Assembly (NCBI GenBank): GCA_964545715.1
Contig: CAZJHX010000005.1
Location: 1 to 64,000, forward strand
DNA length: 64,000 nt
Direction: 5' to 3'
Source: CAZJHX01 sp964545715
GTDB lineage: Bacteria > Myxococcota_A > UBA9042 > GCA-2863065
The stretch's first letter is position 1, and each line of letters starts with the position of its first letter. The translations under genes were made by a program, and so were the position numbers. Below the pieces are notes generated by a model. That model was not told the origin of the DNA and ran no database searches. It was given only the letters and a program-made list of their open reading frames with translations. Below are positions 43,401-51,790 of this stretch, piece by piece.

Positions 43401-46400
43401 GACCACTTCTACGGCCCGGGCGAGTGTCCCGGCGAGTTCAGCGGTTGGGGCAAGGCCTCCAACGACGAGGTCTACGCCTTTACCGCCCCGGCGGACGGCG
43501 ACTACCGGATCTCCCTGTTGGCCCCGTTTGACTCCAACCTGTACGTGGTGACCGACTGCGCCGACATCGCCACCAGCTGCCTGGGCGCCGACGACGAGAT
43601 CGGCAACAGCCAGTTGGAGGAGGTCAACCTCACGCTGACGGCCGGGCAGGCGGTGTTCATCATCGTGGACGGCTTCGGCAACAGCTCGGACGTGAGCGGA
43701 CCGTACACCTTGAACGTGGAGAAGGTCGGCGACCAGTGCGCGCTGCCGTATGTGGTGGGTGCGCTGCCGTTCAGCGTAAACGGCGACACCAGCGGCGTCT
43801 CTGACGACTACGGCTACGGCGCCGGCCAGTGCGCCCCCGAGACCGGCGGCTGGGGCGGTGGCGCTCCCGACGAGGCCTATGAGTTCACGGCGCCCGCGGC
43901 GGGCGACTACGACATCACGCTGACACCCGATGCCGGCTTTGACTCCAACCTGTATGTGGCGACCGACTGCGACGACATCGGCAACACCTGCCTGGCGGGC
44001 GATGAGGTCGTGGGCGGCGGAGACATCGAGTCCGTGACCGTCACGCTGGCCGCCGATCAAAAGGTCTTCATCTTTGTGGACGGCTGGGGCGGCGGCGCTT
44101 CCGGACCCTACAACCTGACTGTGGTGGCGACGGGCGGCTGCACGCCGCAGTGCGTCGGCAAGAACTGCGGCGACGACGGCTGTGGCGGGTCCTGCGGCAC
44201 CTGTGGCGCGGGCGAGGCCTGCGACGCCGGCGGCGTGTGCCAGTGCGTGCCCGAGTGCACGGGCAAGGTGTGCGGCGACGACGGCTGCGGCGGGTCCTGC
44301 GGCGACTGCGCGGTCAACGAGACGTGTGACGCCGGCGGTCAATGCCAGTGCGTGCCCGAGTGCACGGGCAAGGTGTGCGGCGACGACGGCTGCGGTGGCT
44401 CCTGCGGCGACTGCGCGGCCAACGAGGCGTGTGACGCCGGTGGTCAGTGTCAGTGCGTGCCCGAGTGCGCCGGCAAGATCTGCGGCGACGACGGCTGCGG
44501 GGGCTCTTGCGGCGCCTGCCCGGGGGCTCAGTCCTGTGACCAGACGGTCGGCCAGTGCGTGCCGCCCGGGGATCAGTGCTTCAACGCCTTCAAGGTGGCC
44601 AACCTGCCGTTCTCGGCGACTGACGACACCAGTACGGCCGGTGCGGACTACAGCTATGCTGCCGGCGAGTGTCCGCCGGAGACGGGCGGCTGGGGCGCGG
44701 GCTCAAACGATCACGTGTATGCGATCAAGGCGCCGTTTGACGGGGACTACGTCTTCCAGCTGAACGCGTCATACGACTCCAACCTGTACGTGGTGACGGA
44801 CTGTGCCGACATCAGCAACACCTGCGTCGGCGGTGATGAGGAGGTCGGATCCGGCGCGGCGGAGGAGCTGGTCCTGACGCTGACCAAGGACACGATCTAC
44901 TACGTGATCGTGGACGGCTGGAACAACGGCGGCGACGCCAGCGGCAACTACACGCTGGACATCTTCACGGTCGGCGACAAGTGCTCGCACCCGTTCGTGG
45001 TGGACGCGGCTGCGCTGCCCTTCACATTCCAGGGCAGCACCAAGCCGGCGGGTCCGGATCACAGCTTCGGTCCCGGCCAGTGCGCGGGCGAGAACAACGG
45101 CTTCGGCAACGGCTCAAGCGACCAGAACTTCGAGTTCACGCCGCAGGCTGACGGCGACTACACCGTGAAGCTGAACCCGACGAATTTCGACTCCGTCGTG
45201 TACGTCATCGGTGACTGCGCGGACGCGGGTGGTAGCTGCCTGGGCGCTGACGAGGAGATCGGCTTTGCCCAGGAGGAGCTGACGGTCTCGCTGACGGCGG
45301 GCACCACCTACTACGTGATCGTGGACGGCTACACGAACCTGAGCAACCAGTCCGGCGCCTATCAGCTGGACATCGATGCGACCTGTCTGCCGGACTGCAC
45401 CGGCAAGATCTGCGGCGACGACGGCTGCGGCGGCTCCTGCGGCGCCTGCGATGCGGCGGCCAACGAGGCATGCAGCGCCGACGGTACGGCGTGTCTGCCC
45501 GAGGGCGACATCTGCGCCAACGCCTTTGCGATCGGCGCGCTGCCCTTCGCCGGCACCGGCGATACCAGCGGCGCCAACCCGCATTACGGCTACTCCGCCG
45601 GCGTCTGCCCGCCCGAGACCGGCGGTTGGGGCGGCGGCGACGGGACCGGGTCCAACGATCAGGTCTATGCGTATACTCCGACGGCCGACGGCGACTACGT
45701 GGTGGCCCTGACCGGCGCGTACGACTCCAACGTGTACGTCGTCACCGACTGCGCCGACATCGACAACAGCTGCGTGGGCGGCGACGAGGAGCCGGGCACC
45801 AACCTGCTGGAGGACGTCACCGTCTCCATGACGGCGGGGACGACCTACTACATCATCGTGGACGGCTGGAGCGGCGGCTCCAACGCGTCGGGTACCTACA
45901 GCTTGGAGGTCTTCCCGCTGGGCGACCGCTGCAGTCACCCGTTTACGGTTGGCGCGCTGCCCTTCCAGGCGACCGGCGACACGACCGACGCCAACCCCGA
46001 CTACGCGTACGGCGCGGGCGAGTGCCCGGGCGAGGGCGTGGGCTGGGGCGGCGCCTCATCCGATGAGGTCTACCAGTTCACGGCGCCCAACGACGGCAGC
46101 TTCACCTTCACGCTGACGCCGACGTACGACTCCAACCTGTACGTGGTGACCGACTGCGACGACGTGGCGGGCACCTGCCTGGCGGCGGACGAGCAGATCG
46201 GGTCGACGGCGACCGAGGAGATCGAGCTGGCCCTGACCAGTGGACAGGTGGTCAACATCATCGTGGACGGCTTCAGCAACTTCACCGACTTCCAGGGCAG
46301 CTACACCCTGGACGTGGTCGAGTCGACCTGTACGCCGGATTGCACGGGCAAGACCTGCGGTGACGACGGCTGCGGCGGCTCCTGCGGCACCTGCGTGCTG

Positions 46401-49400
46401 CCCGAGACGTGCGACGCCACTCAGAACTGCGCGTGCGCGCCCTCGTGCGTGGGCAAGACCTGTGGCGACGACGGTTGTGGCGGTGTGTGCGGCACCTGCG
46501 TGTTGCCCGAGATCTGCGACGCCACCGACAACTGCTCCTGCACGCCGGATTGCACGGGCAAGATCTGCGGCGACGACGGCTGCGGCGGCTCCTGTGGCGC
46601 GTGCGCGGCGGGCGAGGCCTGCTCCACGGATCAGGCCTCCTGCATCGGCGCGGACACGTGCGCGGCGCCGTTTGTCATCGACCCGGCCGCGCTGCCGTTT
46701 GAGCAGCCGGGCGACAATACGGGCGCAAACAACGACTACGGCGGCGAGGGCTGTGGGCACACCTCGGGCGCGCTGCAGCCGGACCTGGCGTACAGCTTCA
46801 CCCCGACCCTCACGGCCGACTACAAGATCAGCCGGCCCGGCTACATCACCGGGGAGGGGCCCAGCCTCTTCAACGTGGTCACCGACTGTGCGGACGTCGC
46901 GGGCAGCTGCCTGGACGGCGCGGACTTCTTCGGCGCGGCCAACCCGGACGAGTTCACCGTCTCGCTGACCGCGGGCACGACCTACTACATCATCGTGGAC
47001 AGCTTCGGCGCGTCAGAGGTCGGCGCCTTCGTCCTGCGTGTGGATCTGGTCGGCGACACCTGCGCCGCACCGTTTGTCATCGACCCGGCGGGCTTGCCGT
47101 TCGAGGTCACCGCAGAGAACACCGGCTTCAGCGCGGATTACGCCGGCGGCGGCGGTCTGTGCGGCACGACGTCGGGTGATGCGCATCCGGATGTGGTGTA
47201 CAGCTTCACCCCGGCGGCCGACGGCGGTTATACGATCAGCCGTCCCGGTTACAGCAACGGCTCCGGTCCCAGCTTGTTCTACCTGGCGACCGACTGCTCC
47301 GACATCGCGGGCAGCTGCGTCGGCGGTGACGACATCTTCGGCACCGCCCCGGACGCGTTCGACGTCACGCTGACTGCGGGCACCGAGTACTTCATCATCG
47401 TGGACAGCTTCGGCGCCAGCGAGGTGGGCGAGTACGTGTTGCGCGTCGACAACGCCTGCGTGCCGGACTGCACCGGCATCGTGTGCGGCGACGACGGCTG
47501 CGGCGGGGACACGTGCGGCATCTGCGGCGCCGGCGAGCTGTGCGCGGCTGACCAGGCCAGCTGTCTGCCCGAGGGCGACACCTGCGGCAACCCGTTTGTG
47601 GTGGACCCGACGGCGCTGCCCTTCAGCACCAGCGGCGACACCAGCGCCGCCAACAGCGACTACGGCTACAGCCTGGGCGTCTGCCCGCCCGAGACCGGCG
47701 GTTGGGGCGCGGCCTCCAACGACCAGGTGTACTCCTTTACGCCGACGCTGACCGGCGGCTACGACATCGCGCTGAGCAACCTGGGCTACGACGCCAACCT
47801 GTTCATCGTGACGGATTGCGCGGACGTGGACGGCAGCTGCGTCGCCGGCGACGAGATCGCAGGTACGGCGACGCCGGAGTCCATCGACGGCATCACGCTG
47901 ACGGCCGGCACCACCTACTACATCATCGTGGACGGCTGGAACAACAGCGGCAACAGCGCCGGCACGTACGATCTGGACATCGCGTCCACGTGCACGCCCG
48001 ACTGCGCCGGCAAGGTCTGTGGGGCCGACGGCTGCGGCGGCGAGTGCGGCACATGTGCCGCGGGTGAGGTCTGCTCCGGCGACCAGTCCGCGTGCATCGG
48101 CGCGGATACGTGCGCGGCGCCGTTTGTCATCGATCCAGCGGCGCTGCCGTTTGAGCAGGCGGGCGACAACACCGGCGCGGCCAACGACTACTCGGGCAGC
48201 GGCTGCGGCCACAGCTCGGGTACGACGCAGCCCGATCTGGCCTACAGCTTCACGCCCACCGTCACGGGTGAGTACAAGATCAGCCGGCCGGGCTACGTGA
48301 CCGGCGAGGGGCCGAGCCTGTACAACGTGGTGACCGACTGTGCCGACATCGCCGGTAGCTGTATCGGCGGCGCGGACTTCTATGGCGCCGCCAACCCGGA
48401 CGAGTTCACGGTGGCGCTGACGGCCGGCACGACCTACTTCATCATCGTGGACAGCTTCGGCGCCAGCGAGGTCGGCGCGTTTACCCTGCGCGTAGACCTG
48501 ATCGGCGACACATGCGCTGCCCCGTTTGTGATCGACCCGGGCGGCCTGCCGTTTGAGGTGACCGCCGACAACACCGGCTTCAGCGCGGACTACGCCGGTG
48601 GCGGCGGTCTGTGCGGCACGTCGTCTGGTGGCGCGCATCCGGACACGGTCTACAGCTTTACTCCGGCGGCGGACGGCAACTTCACGATCAGTCGCCCGGG
48701 GTACTCCAACGGCTCCGGTCCCAGCCTGTACTACCTGGCCACCGACTGCGCCGACATCGCCGGCTCATGTGTCGGGGGCGCCGACATCTGGGGCGCTCCC
48801 CCGGACCAGTTCGACGTCACGCTGACGGCGGGCACGACCTACTACATCATCGTGGACAGCTTCGGTGCCACCGAGGTGGGCGAGTACATCCTGCGCGTCG
48901 AGGACGCCTGCGTGCCCGCGTGCACCGGCAAGACCTGTGGCGACGACGGCTGCGGCGGATCCTGCGGTGCGTGTGTGCTGCCCGAGACCTGCGACGCCAC
49001 TCAGAACTGCTCTTGCACACCCGACTGCGCCGGCAAGGTGTGCGGTGATGACGGCTGTGGCGGCAGCTGCGGCACGTGTGGTGCCTCAGAGGTCTGCTCC
49101 GGCGACCAGTCGGTCTGCCTGGGCGGTGACACCTGCGCGGATGCGCTCGTGATCGACGCGGCCAACCTGCCTGCGGACATCACCGGCGACAACACGGGCG
49201 CCAACAACGACTATGCCGGCGGCGGCGGTGCGTGCGGCACGACCAGCGGCGGCTCACAGCCCGACGTGGTCTACAGCTTCACGCCCGAGGACGACGGGGA
49301 CTATGTGTTGAGCAGCCCCAACTTCACGTCCGGCACGGATCCCAGCCTCTTCTATGTGGTGACCGACTGCGCCGACATCGCCGGCTCCTGTGTCGCGGGC

Positions 49401-51716
49401 GACGACATCTGGGGGGCTGCTCCGGACCAGTTTACGATGACGCTGACGGCGGGTACGACCTACTTCATCATTGTCGACAGCTTCGGCGCCGGCGAGGTGG
49501 GCCCGTTCGAGATGCGCATCCAGCGTCTCGGCGACTCGTGCGATCAGCCGTTTGTGGTCGATCCGGCCGCGCTGCCGTACACCTTCTCCGGGGATACGAC
49601 GGACGCCAACGGCGACTACGGCTACAGCGCCGGCGTGTGCCCGCCCGAGAGCGGCGGGTGGGGCGCCGGGGGCAACGACGAGGTCCACGCCTTTACGCCG
49701 GCCGCGGACGGCAACTTCGACATCGCGTTTACGGCGCACAGCTTCGACGCCAACCTGTACATCATCACGGATTGTGCGGACGTCGACGGCAGCTGCGTCG
49801 CCGGCGACGAGGATATCGGCTCGACGAGCTTGGAGTCGTTGAGCAACCTCGCGCTGACAGCGGGCACGACGTACTACATCATCGTCGACGGCTGGAGCAA
49901 CTCGTCCAACCAGTCCGGCACCTACACGCTGGAGGTCAAGAGCAGCTGCGTGCCCGCGTGCACCGGCATAGTCTGCGGCGACGACGGCTGCGGCGGCGAT
50001 ACCTGCGGCGTGTGCGCGGCGGGCGAGCTGTGTTCGGCCGATCAGTCGGTCTGTCTGCCCGAGGGCGATACGTGCTCCAACCCGTTCGCTGTGGGAGCGC
50101 TGCCGTTCAGCACCAGCGGTGACACGACAGGCGCCAACCAGGACTACGGCTACTCGACGGGCGTGTGCCCGCCCGAGACCAGCGGCTGGGGCGCCGGCTC
50201 CAACGACTCCGTCTATGAGTTCACGCCGGGGCTGACCGCCTTGTACGACGTCAAGCTCAGCGCGCTGGGCTACGACTCCAACCTCTACATCGTCACCGAT
50301 TGTGCGGACGTGGACGGCAGCTGCGTGGCCGGCATCGAGAACCCCGGCACGGTCAACGCCGAGGAGCTGCTCGGCGTGTCGCTGACCGCGGGCACGACCT
50401 ACTACGTGATCGTGGATGGCTGGCAGAACGGCGGCAACAGCGCCGGCACCTACACGCTGGATATCGCTTGTGCGCCGCAGTGCACCGGCAAGGTGTGTGG
50501 CGACGACGGCTGTGGCGGCGTATGCGGCACCTGCGCCGCCGGTGAGACCTGCTCGACGGATCAGACTCAGTGCCTGGTGGACGGGACCGGCTGCGACACG
50601 CCGATCGTCATCGATCCGGCCGCGCTGCCGTTCGAGACGACGCACAACAACACCGGCTTCCCCAATAACCAGGGCGGCGACAGCTGCGGCCACAACTCCG
50701 GTGCGGCGCAACCGGACGTGACGTACAGCTTCACGCCGACGGCCAGCGGCGATTACCGGATCAGCCGTCCGGGCTACGTCAACTTCCAGGGCCCGAGCCT
50801 GTTCAACGTCGCGACCGACTGTGCGGATGTCGCGGGCAGCTGTGTCGGCGGCGCGGACATCGTGTTCGGTACCCCGGACGAGTTCGACGTCACGCTTACC
50901 GCGGGCACCACGTACACCATCATCGTGGACAGCTTCGGCGCCAGCGAGGTCGGTGAGTACGTCCTGCGGGTGGAGCTGATCGGCGACATCTGCGCGCTGC
51001 CCAACGTCATCGACCCGACGGCGCTGCCCTTCGAGGTGACCGCTGACAACACCGGCTACTCGGCCGACTACGCCGGTGGCGGTGGCCTGTGCGGCACGTC
51101 GTCCGGTGGCACGCAGCCGGACGCGGTCTACAGTCTGACCCCGGCCGTGACGGGCGACTACAGGATCAGCCGGCCCGGCTACGTAAACGGCTCCGGTCCC
51201 AGCCTGTACTACATGGCTACGGACTGCGCTGACATCGCGGGCTCCTGTGTAGGCGGCGACGACTTCTTCGGCGCCAGTCCTGACGAGTTCACCGCCACGC
51301 TGACCGCCGGTACGACCTACTTCCTGGTGGTCGACAGCTTCGGCGGCAGCGAGGTAGGCGAGTACGTCCTGCGTGTCGAGTTCGTGCCGCCTCCGCCGCC
51401 GTTTGCGTCGGTGCACCCGATCTTCATGGCCAAGTGCGGCGGGTGTCACACCGTGGGCAGCTCAGGTGGCCACCAGATCGGCAACTTCGACGCGGCCAAG
51501 GCGTATGGGGACTCCCAGATCACACCGGCCACGCACCCGAGCTGCGCGGGTCTGACCAAGGGCGCGTGCACGATCCTGCGCATCCAGTCGGGCCAGATGC
51601 CGCTCTTTGGAGGCTGCACCGGCAACCCGGTGTTGGACATCGGCAAACCGAACTGCCTCACCCAGGTAGAGCAGGATCTGATCCAGGCGTGGATCGACGG
51701 CGGCCAGGCGCCCTGA
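40401..51716 (+). CDS. 3771-aa lipoprotein: Cys-rich repeats, pre-peptidase-C-like modules and a C-terminal c-type cytochrome
   Basis: ATG 40401 with AGGAG upstream; lipoprotein signal ends A-M-M-G-C-P. A first degenerate beta module (about 85-210) is followed by a tract of ~16 Cys units, then alternating blocks. I count 30 Cys units (C-x3-C-x-G-K-x-C-G-x-D-G-C-G-G-x-C-G-x-C, about 35 residues and 8 Cys each) and 16 beta-sandwich modules resembling pre-peptidase C-terminal domains (G-D-x-C-x-x-P-F-x-x-x-x-L-P-F ... Y-x-F-T-P ... D-G-D-Y ... V-T-D-C-A-D-I ... A-G-T-T-Y-Y-I-I-V-D-G). Three further Cys modules (T-D-D-x-C ... L-E-G-A-C) lie in the first tract. The last ~100 residues are a cytochrome c-like domain: C3679-G-G-C-H3683 with distal Met in S-G-Q-M-P-L. 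It is presumably a long surface filament or stalk carrying a terminal haem. No homologue can be named. Confidence 0.85.
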   Translation: MNQLRTHVLVPLLVSVMAIAMMGCPEDPPSTTGGGGDDTGSDPDAVQTDGFVAEVKDGDQPPIDVDGDVTPDPCVGVECPDGEVCHQGECIPVPACAAVATLASGTPIEGNTKDGTPALDAYTCAELSGADHAGPELVYQLTAGCSGQLTVTVTYQAAAGAQVLDLLVLSDCAADACVAAARGDDAGVAEVTLDTQADATYFLAVEGANGAGGPYIIGAEVACCEQQCDGKNCGPDGCGGACGECTANETCSAAGVCECTPLCDGKVCGDDGCGSVCGTCEPPASCDDAGQCVCEPQCEGKVCGDDGCGGDCGSCDDSLTCTDDTCADGACVNAVQSLFCVLEGACAPSGTVDPQNPCNTCQPATDQAAWTSLADGEPCGGENVCFEGACCDPLPACEDKDCGDNACGGECGTCEDGFACSDQGLCNCVQQCDGKACGDDGCGGQCGTCGTGFACDDAFQCACVPQCDSVECGDDTCGGSCGSCDDSLTCTDDSCDSGTCVFTAQAGFCVLEGACTTTGTGNPSNVCEVCDPAQSTISWAPVANGTGCGVDGVCFDGKCCEAQCTGKECGNNGCGGSCGECIDGFACNPSGICQCVPDCDGKACGDDGCGGSCGGCDDQLSCTTDACVAGACESNLNAFFCLIDGSCAPSGTVNPVNACESCQPANVSTAWTIAEDGTGCGGTKVCFDGGCCDSAANCAGKACGDDQCGGVCGLCPVNQACSDDGQCLCLPQCAGKACGPDQCGDTCGTCGANSVCTAGGQCQCIPDCTGKQCGDDGCGGICGGCAADELCDADGQCVCAPQCDGKQCGPDACGGVCGTCDAGSACDAEGQCACAPDCTGKVCGDDGCGGSCGFCDAGDACDADGACVCAPQCEGKNCGDDTCGGVCGTCGAGEVCNAGGVCECAPDCTGKVCGDDGCGGSCGDCAVNESCDAGGQCQCVPDCTGAVCGSDGCAGSCGDCAAGEGCSDGACVQEGETCQAAFTVDSLPFTATGDTADATPDHFYGPGECPGEFSGWGKASNDEVYAFTAPADGDYRISLLAPFDSNLYVVTDCADIATSCLGADDEIGNSQLEEVNLTLTAGQAVFIIVDGFGNSSDVSGPYTLNVEKVGDQCALPYVVGALPFSVNGDTSGVSDDYGYGAGQCAPETGGWGGGAPDEAYEFTAPAAGDYDITLTPDAGFDSNLYVATDCDDIGNTCLAGDEVVGGGDIESVTVTLAADQKVFIFVDGWGGGASGPYNLTVVATGGCTPQCVGKNCGDDGCGGSCGTCGAGEACDAGGVCQCVPECTGKVCGDDGCGGSCGDCAVNETCDAGGQCQCVPECTGKVCGDDGCGGSCGDCAANEACDAGGQCQCVPECAGKICGDDGCGGSCGACPGAQSCDQTVGQCVPPGDQCFNAFKVANLPFSATDDTSTAGADYSYAAGECPPETGGWGAGSNDHVYAIKAPFDGDYVFQLNASYDSNLYVVTDCADISNTCVGGDEEVGSGAAEELVLTLTKDTIYYVIVDGWNNGGDASGNYTLDIFTVGDKCSHPFVVDAAALPFTFQGSTKPAGPDHSFGPGQCAGENNGFGNGSSDQNFEFTPQADGDYTVKLNPTNFDSVVYVIGDCADAGGSCLGADEEIGFAQEELTVSLTAGTTYYVIVDGYTNLSNQSGAYQLDIDATCLPDCTGKICGDDGCGGSCGACDAAANEACSADGTACLPEGDICANAFAIGALPFAGTGDTSGANPHYGYSAGVCPPETGGWGGGDGTGSNDQVYAYTPTADGDYVVALTGAYDSNVYVVTDCADIDNSCVGGDEEPGTNLLEDVTVSMTAGTTYYIIVDGWSGGSNASGTYSLEVFPLGDRCSHPFTVGALPFQATGDTTDANPDYAYGAGECPGEGVGWGGASSDEVYQFTAPNDGSFTFTLTPTYDSNLYVVTDCDDVAGTCLAADEQIGSTATEEIELALTSGQVVNIIVDGFSNFTDFQGSYTLDVVESTCTPDCTGKTCGDDGCGGSCGTCVLPETCDATQNCACAPSCVGKTCGDDGCGGVCGTCVLPEICDATDNCSCTPDCTGKICGDDGCGGSCGACAAGEACSTDQASCIGADTCAAPFVIDPAALPFEQPGDNTGANNDYGGEGCGHTSGALQPDLAYSFTPTLTADYKISRPGYITGEGPSLFNVVTDCADVAGSCLDGADFFGAANPDEFTVSLTAGTTYYIIVDSFGASEVGAFVLRVDLVGDTCAAPFVIDPAGLPFEVTAENTGFSADYAGGGGLCGTTSGDAHPDVVYSFTPAADGGYTISRPGYSNGSGPSLFYLATDCSDIAGSCVGGDDIFGTAPDAFDVTLTAGTEYFIIVDSFGASEVGEYVLRVDNACVPDCTGIVCGDDGCGGDTCGICGAGELCAADQASCLPEGDTCGNPFVVDPTALPFSTSGDTSAANSDYGYSLGVCPPETGGWGAASNDQVYSFTPTLTGGYDIALSNLGYDANLFIVTDCADVDGSCVAGDEIAGTATPESIDGITLTAGTTYYIIVDGWNNSGNSAGTYDLDIASTCTPDCAGKVCGADGCGGECGTCAAGEVCSGDQSACIGADTCAAPFVIDPAALPFEQAGDNTGAANDYSGSGCGHSSGTTQPDLAYSFTPTVTGEYKISRPGYVTGEGPSLYNVVTDCADIAGSCIGGADFYGAANPDEFTVALTAGTTYFIIVDSFGASEVGAFTLRVDLIGDTCAAPFVIDPGGLPFEVTADNTGFSADYAGGGGLCGTSSGGAHPDTVYSFTPAADGNFTISRPGYSNGSGPSLYYLATDCADIAGSCVGGADIWGAPPDQFDVTLTAGTTYYIIVDSFGATEVGEYILRVEDACVPACTGKTCGDDGCGGSCGACVLPETCDATQNCSCTPDCAGKVCGDDGCGGSCGTCGASEVCSGDQSVCLGGDTCADALVIDAANLPADITGDNTGANNDYAGGGGACGTTSGGSQPDVVYSFTPEDDGDYVLSSPNFTSGTDPSLFYVVTDCADIAGSCVAGDDIWGAAPDQFTMTLTAGTTYFIIVDSFGAGEVGPFEMRIQRLGDSCDQPFVVDPAALPYTFSGDTTDANGDYGYSAGVCPPESGGWGAGGNDEVHAFTPAADGNFDIAFTAHSFDANLYIITDCADVDGSCVAGDEDIGSTSLESLSNLALTAGTTYYIIVDGWSNSSNQSGTYTLEVKSSCVPACTGIVCGDDGCGGDTCGVCAAGELCSADQSVCLPEGDTCSNPFAVGALPFSTSGDTTGANQDYGYSTGVCPPETSGWGAGSNDSVYEFTPGLTALYDVKLSALGYDSNLYIVTDCADVDGSCVAGIENPGTVNAEELLGVSLTAGTTYYVIVDGWQNGGNSAGTYTLDIACAPQCTGKVCGDDGCGGVCGTCAAGETCSTDQTQCLVDGTGCDTPIVIDPAALPFETTHNNTGFPNNQGGDSCGHNSGAAQPDVTYSFTPTASGDYRISRPGYVNFQGPSLFNVATDCADVAGSCVGGADIVFGTPDEFDVTLTAGTTYTIIVDSFGASEVGEYVLRVELIGDICALPNVIDPTALPFEVTADNTGYSADYAGGGGLCGTSSGGTQPDAVYSLTPAVTGDYRISRPGYVNGSGPSLYYMATDCADIAGSCVGGDDFFGASPDEFTATLTAGTTYFLVVDSFGGSEVGEYVLRVEFVPPPPPFASVHPIFMAKCGGCHTVGSSGGHQIGNFDAAKAYGDSQITPATHPSCAGLTKGACTILRIQSGQMPLFGGCTGNPVLDIGKPNCLTQVEQDLIQAWIDGGQAP
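41068..43335 (+). repeat. tract of about 16 Cys-rich units in the giant lipoprotein
   Basis: Tandem ~105-120-bp units built around gacgacggctgcggcggc encode C-G-D-D-G-C-G-G-x-C-G. Later copies at 44140-44560 are almost identical to each other at exactly 105-bp period (compare 44238, 44343 and 44448), indicating recent amplification or gene conversion. Confidence 0.85.
43321..51400 (+). repeat. array of 16 pre-peptidase-C-like modules separated by Cys units
   Basis: Modules of about 390-420 bp, usually in pairs between one to four Cys units. Two sequence classes are visible: one with Y-G-Y ... C-P-P-E-T-G-G-W-G and Y-D-S-N-L-Y, the other with Y-A-G-G-G-G-L-C-G-T and I-S-R-P-G-Y ... G-P-S-L. 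Second-class pairs near 46640-47450, 48105-48900 and 50590-51400 are highly similar, implying duplication of whole blocks. Confidence 0.85.
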
Positions 51717-51790
51717 TCGCCAACCGGGTATTCGCCCGCCATTTTCGGTACTCTTAGACCGTTCCAACGACGTGTCGGAGGGTGCCTGTC

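Noticed and set aside
40356..44342. 1328-codon open frame on the minus strand opposite the giant lipoprotein
   Set aside because: It is a shadow of the GC-rich repeat gene: composition is Val/Ala/Arg/His filler, with no start signal and no domain.
49254..51449. 731-codon antisense frame
   Set aside because: Same cause; it mirrors the repeat structure of the plus-strand gene.
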